Shown: piece after piece, positions 52,201 to 62,760 of the stretch | How positions within the stretch are numbered: position 1 is the stretch's first letter | Layout: every line of letters begins with the position of its first letter | Assembly (NCBI GenBank): GCA_022606425.2 | Contig: JAHDVF020000846.1 | Coordinates: 62,001-126,000, forward strand | Reading direction: 5' to 3' | DNA: 64,000 nucleotides | DNA from: Lepidostoma basale | Taxonomy: Eukaryota; Arthropoda; Insecta; Trichoptera; Lepidostomatidae | Notes under the pieces: generated by a model | Seen by the model: only the letters and a program-made list of their open reading frames with translations | Database searches by the model: none | What the model was told of the DNA's origin: nothing | Position numbers and translations under genes: made by a program

Positions 52201-55200
52201 TGTCGGGCCGCCCTTTTATTCGTGAGCTTGGTTATTAGAGTTACATAAGTTCGATTATCGAACATTTGAAACCCTTAACCTTTTGATGGGCGGTCCTTTT
52301 ATTCGTGAGTTCGAATTTCATACATTATTTTTCCTTAACCTTTTGTCGGGCCGCCCTTTTATTCGTGAGTTTGGTTATTAGAGTTACATAAGTTCGATTA
52401 TCGAACATTTGAAATCCTTAACCTTTTGAGGGGCGGTCCTTTTATTCGTGAGTTCGATTTTCATACATTATTTTTCCTTAACATTTGTCGGGCCGCCCTT
52501 TTATTCGTGAGTTAGATTATCGAATATTTTAATTCCTTAACCTTTTGTCGGGCCGCCCTTTTATTCGTGAGTTCGATTATCAGACATTTTTATTCCTTGA
52601 ACTTTTGTCGGCCCGTTCTTTTATTCGTGATATCTATGTTATTATCAAACAATATTATTCCTTAACCATTTGTCGGGCTGCCTTTTTTTCTTGAGTTCGA
52701 TTATCATACATTTTTATTTCTTAGATTTTTGTCGGACGTTCCTTTTATTCGTTTAACTCTTTGCCCGCTACGGCTGACTAATGTCAAATTAATAAGTCGT
52801 TTGCGCGAATGTGCCGCGTAGCAATGACAGATAGAGTAACGTTTGCTTAGGAGTCTAAGGGTTAAATAATTAAGATTTTTCATCCCCCAACCTTGTATAC
52901 GTATCATCTCTTATTCGTCATTCCTTAACCTTATGACGTGCTTCCATTTTATGTGTGGAACATTTAAATCCTTAATCTTTTGTCGTTCCGCCCTTTTATT
53001 AATAGAATATTTTAATTACTAAACTTTTTGTCGTGTTTCCATTTTAGTAGTTAAATTTTCGAATATTTCCATTCCTTTATCTTTTGTCATGGCGTTCTTT
53101 TATTCATGGAATATTTTCATCCCATAACCTTTTGTCGTATTGTCATTTTATTAATTAAATTTTCGAACATTTCCATTCCATTATCTTTGATCATGCGGTT
53201 CATTTATTCGTGGAATATTTTGATGGAATAAAGTATTATTTTGATTGATTAGCATATATTAATGTATTTTTCAGAATTAACGCATTAATCAAGGATTTGA
53301 AGGCAGTTGGACTCCAAGGATTCGTAATTGATACGGTAAACTTTCATATCGTCGGACTGACTTTGGATATTGAATTGATTGTTCCAGAATTAGTGCTCAC
53401 AAGTAAGTATTATTTATTAAGTATTTCTTGAAGATTGATGTAAAATTTTACATTCAATATTGACAAAAACGTCAGTTTTCTAGTGAGCTTCATTCGAGCC
53501 GTGGCGCTCATATGCCCGAAATCATATAATATTTAAACAATAATGGCATAGAATTATCTATTAAATAAAGCTAATATCATAGACATTAACATTATTTTAA
53601 TGTGTTTTTATTTATTTTGAATTTGTATACCTGCAAAAAAAACACCCTTTATATAAAAATGTCTATAAGGGTGTTTTTTTTAGAGATACAAATTCAAAAT
53701 GAGAAAAAAACAAATCAAAATAAATGTTAATGTCTATGAAATTGGCTTTATTTAATAGATAATTTTATGCCATTATTGTTTAAATATGATTTCGGGCATA
53801 TGAGCTAGCTCGAATGAAGCGCAATCGTGAAGTCCAATTTTCGACACCTATATTGGGCAATTAGATAAAATGGCAAAACGTATTGACTACAAATCAACTG
53901 TTAATCGTCAAATTGACAGTCTGTAAAAACAATGTTGCCAGTTTAAAAACCAAACCTCTAAAAAAAAAACACCCCATACATTAATCAATATATATTATTT
54001 TCTTCGTTCAGAGTTCTTAAAAATCTACACAAGTAAGTCATTTGTTTACAAATAATTTGAAAATAGAATTTAACATTTTTTCTATTGTTTCAGCTGCTTT
54101 TGGATTGAACGCAGAAGTTTTGGAAATTCTGAACCTTCACCCCAACGGTGATGTCAAGTAATTATATCTTTTATTTTTTCGAACAAAATCTTTTCCATTG
54201 AGGATCCCCCCCCCCCCAACGTTTGTGATCATTGCAGCAAAAGCATCTCTATCCTGCGCTACTTGAAAGAGGTTCTCAACTCTATTCAATGGTGGAGAGG
54301 TCGTATTATTCTCCCCTTAGCACATGACCACAATAGGAGACCTTTATTACCTTCACTCTCGACAACAACTCTCTATTAGCTCTAGCTCTTTGTAGTACGT
54401 CTGCATTACTGACCTAATCGGTCCACGGTATACGGAGCATTCTGCGGTATATCCACATCTCAAACGTCTCCAACCGGTTCATTGCATTTACTTTTAGAGT
54501 CCAAGTTTCACAGCCATATAGTAGAACAGACCACATATAACATTAAATCATTCTTTGTCGGAGTTTCAGATTAAGATTATCGCTGCAAAAGAAGGTTTTC
54601 ATCTTGTTAAACGCGGCATTAGCAATCTCAATTTTGCATTTTGATCTAAATTAATATTTCTCATGGTCTTAATCTTAATTAGAGTTAAAACATTTGAACA
54701 ACGGAACAGCTTGCCTCTTTCGAAGAAGACGAATTTTTACAATATTTTGAATGTATACAAATACTTGTAGACGAACAATTGGATTTTACCCATTGCATCT
54801 TTAATCAATCTTCATAGATGGCGTTAGTGTGTAGATTGAATAAACTACCATGCAAAAAGTGGTGTTGCAGATTAACTTATATACAACTTCCAAAAAAAAA
54901 TTGTCAGACATGGTGGTCATAAGAAAAAAGGTGGAATGGGGAATGTTGTATTACATAAAGCGTGCGCTTAACCCAACCAATGATAGGTCATAAGTCCTGT
55001 AAACACCTCGATCAAGCATATTCTGTTTCCAATTTGCATCTTCGTCTCTATTGAGATACAATTGATTCTTGAATATTATTTGGTTAAATAATGTTATAAT
55101 GTTGTGTTTTAGGATGGTATTGGACAACTTCAGCGTGACTGCCCACGCCGTTCTTGGCACTACTTCAAATGCAACTCTACTCCTGAAATCTTTGGATATG

Positions 55201-57098
55201 GACTTCGACACAGAGGCCATTACGGTATTTTTTAAATCTTCTTCTTTTTGGTGCTATAAAATAACACGGTATGGGAAATGGCCTCCTCCAGAATAGCCCT
55301 CCATTGGATCCAGTTCCTGGCTATCCCTCTCCATTCTCCATCATATTCTTGGTCTGTCTCTTGCTCTCATTGCGTACGGCATCCATCTGGACATAATTTA
55401 CGGTGTCCTGGCATCTGGCATTCCTTCTACATGACCGGGCCACTGTTAATTGTTCCATTCTTGGAAAATAGGGTAGTGAAACCCTGTTACGCTAAAATAA
55501 GCAAGGAAATAATAGATTTCAATATTAAACATCATGTATTTGGAGAATTACGTCATGTTCTCACCTCTAAAATACCACAATGCCTCAAGAAATTTTCAAC
55601 CAGTGCGTCTTGCCAGTACGCACGGAGCCGAGACGTGGACACTGACAAAAGGTCTAGTCCACAGATTCAAGGTCGCCCAACGCGCCATGGAAAGAGCCAT
55701 GCTTGGAATGACCTTGAGGGACAGATTTAGAAACGAATTTATTCGACAACAAACCAAGGTGACTGAGGTGGCTCTGAGGATGGGCGGGCTGAAGTGGCAA
55801 TGGGCTGGCCATATCTGTCGGTGAACCGACGGCCGATGGGGGAGACGGGTTCTGGAGTGGAGACCGCGTACAGGATTCCGCAGAGGTGGACGTCCCACTG
55901 CCCGCTGGCCCAATGATCTGAAGAGGATTGCTGGACATGGATGGGAGCGGCGATTGGATAGGGGGCGGTGGCGTCCTTTGGGAGAGGCCTACATTCAGCA
56001 GTGGATGACAGACGGCTGATGATGATTCGGAGAAACACATTGTTGGATGGCATAAATGAATTGATTTCGAAATTCAATTGTACGTGTTTATTATCAATCT
56101 TCTTCTCTTATTTTTTTTGGTGTAGGCCTTGCGGCCTGTTTCTTAAGAGGAATTGACTTCATGCAAGGCCGACTCCCAGCTGTCGATCCATCTCTTTGGT
56201 GGTCTGCCCGGGGGTCGTCTACCTTGGAGCTGGTCGTGCAACACAATGAGGAGGAGTCTGGATGGATCCATTCTCCTCACGTGTGCATATCTGCCTTATA
56301 ATAATAATAATATTAGACTATATGTATTGTTTCTTGAACAATGATGTAAAACTCCATATTAAATAATTAATTCGAACATATTCTGCTCCATTTACTAGTG
56401 TATATAAACTGCAACGAGTTGAAGTTTCGTCACATTTGATAATGCCTTAGAAGAGTGAAACATGTCATTCCCATAAAATATAATAAAACTTCTAGAAAAC
56501 TGACGTTTTCATTCGTATTGATTATATAATTAGACCAATTTGTATAGCGCCATTTTCGTGAATAGCTCACCTCAAGGGCGCTTTGACAATGTTTTTAGTC
56601 ATGTGACGACAGCAATCAGATAACCGTTGTTTACATTTTATGCGATATTTTGAAAAGGTGGGTTTTTAGGTTAGATTTAAAATCTGTCGGATTGTCAATG
56701 CATCTGAGGCGGCAGGAAGCATATTCCAGGCGGACGGACCTGCCACTGCGAAAGCCTGTTCAAGCACTGCCTTGAGTTCCTTATTCTATCTCACAGTGTC
56801 TTGCCAGATATGTTTCTGAGCTTCTTTATCTCTGGTCATCAATCATAGTTAAATATAGAAATAACGAAGGGTTCACTAGTTAATATACATATTTGATATT
56901 TGTTTATTCCAGGTGACAGTTGCAGAGCTGTTTGGATTCGAGAGATTGAATGATGCTGTAAACTTCATATTGACACAGCTGAGTGACGATCTGTTCGAAG
57001 GGCAGAGGGAAGGCCTAAGGGCCCTAGCTAGCGAGCTCTTGTTTGACATCATCAACGATGCGCTGCAGGACATTTCCCTGGGGGACCTTATTGGATAA
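49284..57098 (+). CDS. Secreted JHBP / group-7-allergen-like lipid-binding protein (six exons)
   Basis: Coding exons are 49284-49365, 51445-51682, 53275-53402, 54094-54157, 55113-55224 and 56913-57098. They total 810 nt with consistent phases and encode 269 aa ending at TAA. Residues 1-16 form a signal peptide ending ANA. The mature chain is acidic, has no cysteine, and carries three N-glycosylation sequons (N95, N176, N190). GIPPLDPF at 84-91 resembles the GIP-LDP motif of takeout/JHBP proteins, and LHPN at 164-167 followed by an amphipathic beta pattern resembles mite group-7 allergens; both are TULIP-fold lipid carriers. Takeout/JHBP proteins normally have an N-terminal disulfide, which is absent here, so the Grp7 branch fits better. 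The ligand is unknown. A polyA signal follows 20 bp after the stop. TTTTTAG at 49260-49266 suggests a 5' UTR intron acceptor just before the start codon. The gene structure is secure; the family subdivision is inference. Confidence 0.85.
49500..50300. mobile_element. Cluster of family-A LINE fragments in intron 1 of the JHBP-like gene
   Basis: Minus piece 49505-49720, a hammerhead-family arm relic 49790-49870, plus piece 49870-49985, minus piece 49985-50200, plus tail 50215-50300 ending GTTTAGTTAGTTAG. Short and rearranged. Confidence 0.55.
50595..51418. repeat. Two repeat family G copies, head to head, in JHBP-like intron 1
   Basis: GAATATGGTGGTCGAGGCGC at 50597 to TTGAGATACAATTAATCC, then inverse text ending AATATGCATCTTCGTCTC at 51413. 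The second copy ends just before the exon-2 acceptor at 51444. Confidence 0.65.
51674..52756 (+). repeat. About 60-bp minisatellite in intron 2 that repeats the exon-2 splice donor
   Basis: About 18 degenerate units of 58-61 bp, recognisable by CCTTAACCTTTTGTCGGG, CCCTTTTATTCGTGAGTT and CGATTATCGAACATTTTAA. The first unit begins in the last bases of exon 2, so its TTATTC|GTGAGT is the real 5' splice site. Eight later units keep the identical TTATTCGTGAGT and one has GTGAGC. A higher-order repeat of about 144 bp containing GGTTATTAGAGTTACATAAG occurs twice (52207-52500). Confidence 0.9.
52757..52861 (+). mobile_element. 105-bp TTAA-flanked piggyBac-like MITE inside the minisatellite
   Basis: TTAA at 52753-52756 and 52862-52865 bounds a GC-richer sequence starting CTCTTTGCCCGC and ending TCTAAGGG. 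The ends are weak inverted repeats (CTCTTTG against CCCTTAG). It interrupts the tandem repeat pattern, which supports insertion. The piggyBac affiliation rests only on TTAA and the C-rich ends. Confidence 0.5.
52866..53230 (+). repeat. Decayed continuation of the intron-2 minisatellite
   Basis: Shorter, more diverged units with CCTTAACCTTATGACGTG, TCCATTTTA and GAATATTTTCATCCCATAAC continue after the TTAA element. The unit is recognisable by eye, but spacing is irregular and no splice-donor copies survive. Confidence 0.6.
53486..53830. repeat. Large foldback (about 165-bp arms) in intron 3 of the JHBP-like gene
   Basis: The arm from GCTTCATTCGAGC through TTTCGGGCATATGAGC recurs as its reverse complement; the arms meet near 53650-53670 at ACACCCTTTATA/TATAAGGGTGTTT. 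Arm identity looks high by eye. It could be a foldback transposon or an inverted duplication of a MITE; no target duplication was identified. Confidence 0.75.
54200..54700 (-). mobile_element. Family-B LINE fragment in intron 4 of the JHBP-like gene
   Basis: A run of 12 C at 54206 marks the 3' side. The inverse has CCGTATACCGTGGACCG and YGCETW-coding ACTATATGGCTGTGAAAC. Decayed. Confidence 0.65.
54740..55075. repeat. Repeat family G copy before exon 5
   Basis: GTATACAAATACTTGTAGACG to CGTCTCTATTGAGATACAATT; ends about 40 bp before the exon-5 acceptor. Confidence 0.65.
55240..55445 (-). mobile_element. Family-F LINE fragment right after exon 5
   Basis: The inverse has CCAGATGCCAGGACACCG and GAGAGCAAGAGACAGACC; it starts about 15 bp past the exon-5 donor, so the insertion nearly touches the splice site. 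Confidence 0.55.
55575..56040 (+). mobile_element. Family-C LINE 3' end in intron 5 of the JHBP-like gene
   Basis: Plus-strand frame: HGAETWTLTKGLVHRFK, AQRAMERAMLGMTLRDRFRN, IRQQTKVTEVALRMGGLKWQ, WAGHICR, then a frameshifted C-terminus ending with the ATGATGATTCGG region. A fresh-looking copy with one stop after GHICR. Confidence 0.75.
56105..56296 (-). mobile_element. Family-D-type LINE 3' end in intron 5
   Basis: The inverse has CCACCAAAGAGATGGATCGAC and GGAGTCGGCCTTGCATGAAG. Short and diverged. Confidence 0.5.
56322..56530 (+). mobile_element. GAAACATGTC-family fragments (degenerate hammerhead relic)
   Basis: TGTTTCTTGAACAATGATG with ACTCCATATTAAATAATTAA (minus-type part) is followed by TTGATAATGCCTTAGAAGAG, GAAACATGTC and the outer arm ending CATTCGTATT. 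Stem II is broken. It lies in intron 5 of the JHBP-like gene. Confidence 0.5.
56595..56770 (-). mobile_element. L2/CR1-type LINE C-terminus
   Basis: Minus strand encodes QAFAVAGPSAWNMLPAA and ALTIRQILNLT, the conserved C-terminal block (R-F-VAGP-WN-LP) of CR1/L2/Jockey-group RTs. Confidence 0.65.
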
Positions 57099-57117
57099 TA
57101 ACATTTCATTCTTAAAT

Positions 57118-57123
57118 AATAAA
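57118..57123 (+). terminator. Polyadenylation signal of the JHBP/Grp7-like gene
   Basis: AATAAA lies 20 bp after the TAA stop and is followed within about 25 bp by a T-rich stretch. This is the usual layout for 3' end formation. Confidence 0.75.
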
Positions 57124-57129
57124 GTGAAA

Positions 57130-57910
57130 TTTCTTTGAACTTGAAAGTTTTGTTTTAATATAAATAATAATAAAATACAAACTTTTGAAGAGCCGTTTTT
57201 GTGATGTAATTTATTTATTTATTTTAGGGTAACAAACAGCGAATAAGTATATACAATATATAAAAATACTCAAAGAAGTATTTAAATAAGGCCAATTACA
57301 TGTTACCATAACTATAAATGAATGAACAGAGTTAACATTATAGACTTATGGAACGAGATTTAACTAAACTAAAATCAAGATAAAACTAACTAAGGTAATA
57401 GTATAAAAATAACAAAAATATAATAATAATAATACAAGTAAAGGGAATATAACATTACAGCACTATACACTGAAAAGTTGCTGCAACTATTTTTTTAAAA
57501 TCATAAGCATTTAGGTGAAAAACATCGATTGCATTAAAAGATTTGTTATAAGTGTCGCATATCCGGTACATTGCCGCGCTCTGAGCGTAATTGGTGCAAT
57601 AAGCAGAAGGTGGTATACTTGGCTCGCGGTGTGTCTTGTACGAAACATAGGGGTATTAATGGTAAATTTGCTAAGAAGTTCGGAGTTATCAATTCTGAAA
57701 TGTATGATTTTGTGAAGTAGCATCATATCGTTTAGTGTTATCTTCGAGAGAGTCTAAGGAGTGAAAAGCTAGGGCAGACAGAATCAGGAAAAGACCTGCA
57801 CATTTTGAAATTGATTATGTTTGAGGAATATTTCTTGAACTCGAACAGAGCTAAATCAGGCCAACAGAAAATAAATTCGTTGTCGACCTTTTTTTTAACA
57901 CTATGATACT
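57130..57910. other. Downstream of the JHBP-like gene, nothing recognised
   Basis: AT-rich, with a moderately GC-balanced part 57540-57720 whose ORFs on both strands have no family features. Confidence 0.4.
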
Positions 57911-57914
57911 TTAA

Positions 57915-58240
57915 TGGTATTATGAACAAAATAACGAAAGGATCTTTAAGATGGTTTGGACATATGGAAAGAATGAATTAAGAAAGTATGGTAAAAAAAT
58001 ATATGTTAACGATGTTAATGGAACCAGAGATAGAGGAAGACCGAGGAAAATGTGGCACGATCAAATAAATAAAATATTGAATGTCGGCCATGTGAGGAGT
58101 CAGAGAAATCGACGCGCGTGCATGACACGATGTATGAATGTTGAGGAAGCGAGAGAAATATCTCAGGAAAGAAAATTGTGGCAGTCCATTCTTTCTGCCT
58201 ACCCCTTCGGAAAGACGGCGTGATGGTTAGTTAGGTAGTA
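57915..58240 (+). mobile_element. Family-A LINE end with GTTA tail
   Basis: TATTATGAACAAAATAACG to AGACGGCGTGATGGTTAG. About 90 codons open, with one stop near its start. Confidence 0.8.
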
Positions 58241-58431
58241 AGTTATTTAAGACGAAGAGAAGGTAAAACAGTTATTTTATATACTCATATAACTTTGTTA
58301 ATAAGTGTTCATTTATTAATAAAGATAATATACAGATGGCGCTATGTGAAAAGTAATTTGATAAATTGAATATCCATTATTAATAATATCGATAACTTTA
58401 ATATCCATTATTAATACATAATTTCATCATC

Positions 58432-58640
58432 ACACTGCGTGGCGAAAAGTACCACCTTCTCCAACTGATATTGGAGGGGAAAATTGAGGGACGCCGAGGG
58501 CCCGGAAGGAGACAAATGTCCTGGCTGCGAAACGTGAGGGAGTGGAACGGCATCCGAAGTGTTGAGGAGCTGTTCCGAGCTGCGCAGGACAGGAACAGGT
58601 TCGCCGAGGTGATCGGCACTTGAAGAAGAAGAATAATAAT
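58432..58640 (+). mobile_element. Family-B LINE 3' end with (GAA)n tail
   Basis: The plus-strand frame encodes GEKYHLLQLILEGKIEG, GRRQMSWLRNVREWNG, VEELFRAAQDRNRFAEVIGT, stop, then GAAGAAGAAGAA. Well preserved. Confidence 0.75.
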
Positions 58641-58674
58641 GTCGTAAAGATAAAATAAACATATCTAACTAACT

Positions 58675-58840
58675 AACAGTGAGAGAGTGGCAAGAACTAT
58701 GACACATATACCACATCGAAGGTCCCGGGTTCGATTTCCGGCGATGGCAGTGTGATTGTCACATTATCTTTTTTACCTCTTGTAGAATTCACGTGACAAT
58801 AAAATGTCGAAAGATAAGCTACCTATCACATGTCATAAGA
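58675..58840 (+). mobile_element. tRNA-derived SINE
   Basis: GAGAGAGTGGCAAGAAC, CCCGGGTTCGATTTCCGG (good B box), GGCAGTGTGATTGTCACATT, AATTCACGTGACAATAAAATG. Same family as 35.6 kb. Confidence 0.75.
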
Positions 58841-59095
58841 ATCAATTGCTAAGTAGTTGTATACAGCAATTTGGTGATGCAATGTTTTCCTGACAATCGT
58901 CGGCTTCTTTTCCTATTCAAACAACTTGTGTACAACTTTTTAACCGAGCTTTTCTCATCCATGAGTTCTATACTCGTATATCCAAACCTTGCGTTTTCCT
59001 TTCCTAGAGTTTTTGTCTCTCCAATAACCCCTGAGGCTGACGGATTTGCGGTCGGTGTGACATTTTGAGCTGTTTGCTCTACTCACCTGGGGTAG

Positions 59096-59195
59096 TGTGG
59101 TATTTACAGCCAAACTGTGGTATTCACAGCCAAACTTTGGTATTCACAGCCAAACATTGGTATTCACAGCCAAACTGTAGTATTCACAGCTAATA
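59096..59195 (+). repeat. Five tandem copies of a 20-bp unit
   Basis: GGTATTCACAGCCAAACTGT-like units repeat from 59098 to 59195 with point differences, directly before a family-C LINE end. Confidence 0.85.
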
Positions 59196-59545
59196 TCATG
59201 CACAAGCTGCAATGTGCACAACGGGGTACGGAGAGACAAATGCTTGGGACAGAATATCCAATACCAAAATCAGACGCCGGTCAAAACATTAACAAGCTTT
59301 GTCGGATTGTGATGGTCGTTGATGTGATGGACCGTATTGCCAAACTGAAGTGGAAATGGGCAGGATATCTCGCCAGACAGGGAATGAGAGATGGGCACCC
59401 AGAGTCTTGACTTGGAGACTGCGGAAGGAAAAAAATAGCATCAGAAAGATGGGATGACGACTTAATTCTAGTCGGGGGAAGATGGATGGATAGAGAAAAT
59501 TGGAGAACGTTTGAAGAGGCCTAGATCCAGCAGTGGAGAGACGGC
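59195..59545 (+). mobile_element. Family-C LINE 3' end
   Basis: Frame HKLQCAQRGTERQMLG, VVDVMDRIAKLKWKWAGYLA, then frameshifted SRGKMDG...RPRSSSGET-type text to GAGACGGCTAAGG and a GGAGAAGAAG end. Confidence 0.65.
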
Positions 59546-59574
59546 TAAGGAAGGAGAAGAAGTTCAAAACATCT

Positions 59575-59945
59575 ATAATAAGTGATCCTAATTTATTTTT
59601 ACTTAGGACGAAATCATCTGCACAACATTCCTTTCTTATTTCTTCGTTCAATATATGATCATACATCGTTTTCCTGCACATTCTTCTCAGTGATCTCATT
59701 TGTACACCATTTATCTTACATTTATCCTTCTTCTGCCTGTTTTGAGCTTCACTTTCATACATAAAGGCTGGCACTAGAACTCCATTATATACTGCCGAAT
59801 TTGCTTCAGTGGATATATTTATATTTGCAGTGATGACATTGAGTGCGCCAATTATTTTGTTTCCAGCACCAACTCTTCTTGCGGTATCTTTCTTCATTTT
59901 TCCATTTCTTGTAAACATGCTTCCCAGATAAATAAATTAGGCAAC
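59575..59945 (-). mobile_element. Family-A-related LINE fragment, antisense
   Basis: Minus strand encodes ARRVGAGNKIIGALNV, VLVPAFMYESEAQNRQKK and MRSLRRMCRKTMYDHILNE. Diverged subfamily; a similar short piece is at 26750-26815. Confidence 0.7.
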
Positions 59946-59984
59946 TTGCTCCAGTTTCTCACCGTTCGCTCTTATGTCACAACC

Positions 59985-60925
59985 CGTCATACGTTCTTAC
60001 TTGCACAAGTAGACTGTTCGTACAGTGATTGTTCGAAGGCATTTGATAAGGTGGACCACCAACTGTTAATTCTAAAACTTCAGAGAATGGGCTTTAGCAG
60101 TCTTTTGCTGAAGCTCTTCTCATTCGAGAAGACAAATTTTAATATGGACCGTATTCCACACTTCATCGGGAGTACCACAGGGTTCCATTTTAGGGCCGCT
60201 TCTTTTCACAATCTTGATCAATGATATATCAAATGTAATTGAGTCTTCAAAATTTCTCTTATTTACTGATGACTTAAAAATTTAATAGCTCCCTCAAAAT
60301 GCTTGGTTTTGTCATTAGAAACGCCAAGATCTTTCGTAATATTCAGGTGCTGAAGCTGCTGTATAACTCTCTGGTGAGAAGTCGGTTGGAATTTAGTTCC
60401 ATTATCTGGGCGCCGCATGAGGTTCGATATTCCCTGATGGTGGAGAGGGTGCAGAAAAAATTTCTGCGATACCTCTATCTTAGGGAGTATGGATATTACC
60501 CGTGGCTCTTTCCGACTGATTTCTTGCTAGGGATGCTAGGCTACCAGTCACTCGAGGGGAGACGAGACATTCACTTGGGTGTTCACATCTTTCGACTGAT
60601 AGGCGGTTGTATACACAACTCAGAAATGCAGAACTAACCTGCCAATGGCTATGCCGGTGGTAGAGCAATATCTTTGCTTAATTGTATCACCTCGGAGTTT
60701 GACGTATTTTGTGATAGTTTGGTTCATCTGAGGGAAGTACTATCTTTATTATAATTGTATGGTATATTCATTTTATTAATTTGTCATGCATCTTATGTCT
60801 CTCGCTCTTTTTATTATTTTATTATGTATTACTTATAATTGTGTATCTCTAACTTGTATCTTTAGTGTATTGGAAAAGAAAAATCTGTAATGTTCTGGAT
60901 ATTTTTAAAATAAATAAATGAAAAG
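59985..60925 (+). pseudogene. Decayed Jockey-like LINE: RT pieces and 3' UTR
   Basis: Contains DCSKAFDKVDHQL (RT motif A), then in another frame [16 protein letters not shown] sequence and LLFTDDLKI (a motif C variant). An internal deletion near 60290 joins this to a C-terminal part with FSSIIWAPHEVRYSL and VQKKFLRYL. The 3' UTR ends in AAAATAAATAAATG at 60905. Frameshifts and the deletion make it nonfunctional. Confidence 0.75.
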
Positions 60926-61229
60926 AAATATCCTTCTCAAATACCATCACTTTAGACTTGGACACGTTAATCATAAGGTCACTCTTATTAGAGGCTTCAT
61001 ACATAATTATTTAATGTAATAATTATGAAATGATAATGATAATGATAAAGATTTGAATCAGATATTCTCCAAGGGGGCCGCCATCAATGACGTAGGAGGC
61101 CACGTGTCACCTGCGCAATTTTTTTATCTTCTTTAGGAGGGTATGTCCATAATTGTAAACATTCACAACCAATCTACACGTAGTTCTAAAAATATTAATT
61201 TAATAATATTATATTACAAATATTATAAT

Positions 61230-61978
61230 GTTTTTGGATATGCGAACGATTTGGTGTTTACTGGTGATAGTATAGACGATTTAATAGAGATGTAATAAAG
61301 GTAATTAAAGGATACCCGAATTGGTTGGCAGGTCAATGCACATAAGACCAAGTGGATGATTGTTTCCAGGAGTCATAATGGCCTAAACTCACCACTGAGA
61401 GATATTTGCATGGAGGTAGATACAATTGAGCAAGTCAGAGAGTTCACTTTTTTCGGTATGGTCATGACGGAAGCCAACGATATGCACGCGGCGTTGAAAC
61501 ACAGAGTTCAAAAAGGCCTACGAGTTGCAGCCTCCTTGCGAACGTTCCTAAAGTCCAAGCTTTTATCCAGAAACATCAAGCTGCGTATTTATAACATCAT
61601 TATCAAGCCAGTGGTGACATATGGTTCTGAGTCATGGACAATGACTCTAAAATAACAATAAAGAATCTATTGGTTTAAGAATAGAATACTTAGAATGATC
61701 CTGGGACCCAGACCCGGTGTTGCAGCGGGAACTTGGAGGCATAGGACCAACCAAGAGATCCGTACGATGACCCAGCAGCCCCTTATAATGAGCACCGTAA
61801 GAGCCGGTCGCCTAGCATGGATTGGGCACGTATGCCGAGCCGAAGAGACCAGAGCAATTAAGACTCTGTATGCGTCTAGACCGACTGGAGTAAGCCCTCT
61901 AGGAAGGCCTAGACAGCGCCTAATGGACAATGTTCTGGCTGATCTGGCTAGGTTGGGCGAATCAGACTGCACTTCCTA
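61230..61978 (+). mobile_element. Family-E LINE 3' region, one interrupting stop pair
   Basis: GYANDLVFTGDSIDDLIE-like RT remnant at 61238, KTKWMIVSRSHNGLNSPL, FTFFGMVMTEANDMHAALKH, SWTMTLK, stops at 61652, [33 protein letters not shown]. Best preserved member of family E here. Confidence 0.75.
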
Positions 61979-62094
61979 GGCCCGTCTCTCGTCCATGCGG
62001 GACCAACATAAATTATACGTATGAAGGGAGCAAAGGAAGGGACTACGGAAGGGAGTAAAGGAAGGGAGTAAAGAAAGGGAACCTAGACCACATT

Positions 62095-62760
62095 TATTCT
62101 TCTTCTTCAGCTTTCTTCCCTGTTGGTCTCTTTAATTTTTCTCCAATCGTCCCTGTCTTATCCCTTCTGCATTTAGATCGTCCGAGCTATTTAAGGAATG
62201 TCATCAGTCTATCTTTTTAATTTTCTTTGACAGTCCTTTTCCTAGTCCGTGGCCTTCATTTGAGTATTTTGAGTGCCCATTACTTCCGCATCCAGGTAGT
62301 CCCGGTTATTCGGACATCTTCAGTCTGTCTTTTAGGTGGCCTCCCGACATTCATTGGAGTATTCTGGGTGTCCATATTATATGGCCAAGTCTGGTAATAT
62401 TTCAAGCCCATTGACACTTCGCTATGCGAACTTGGACTATGGAACATCAGAGAGTTGTTGTTCCTCACCCAATCTCAAAGAGTCTTTCCTGCTATCATCC
62501 TCAGCGTCCTCATCTCTGCCACCCGCACTTTAGCCTTCGTTCTTGTGGTATCCGCTCTGGTCTCAATGCCATATGTCAGTATAGGCCTTACGCAGGTTTT
62601 GTATATTCTGACCTTACTGTCAATTCTCATATACTTGTTTTTACATATGATCTCCTTAAGACAACTTGTTACCGCCGAAGCCTCGTTGACTTGTCCTATT
62701 ATTCCATTCCCAGATATCTAAACCTTGCAACCTGTTCCAGCATTCTGTCATTTAAGGATA
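62095..62760 (-). mobile_element. Family-D-related LINE C-terminal region, antisense
   Basis: Minus strand: RIDSKVRIYKTCVRPILTYG, IETRADTTRTKAKVRVAEMR, TLRMIAGKTL, stop, DWVRNNN; tail as TTCTTCTTCTTC at 62098. Long plus-strand ORFs here are shadows. Confidence 0.65.

Noticed and set aside
51674..53230. Regular repeats considered as a CRISPR-like array
   Set aside because: Whole units are repeated with no unique spacers, and it lies in a spliced animal gene; it is a minisatellite.
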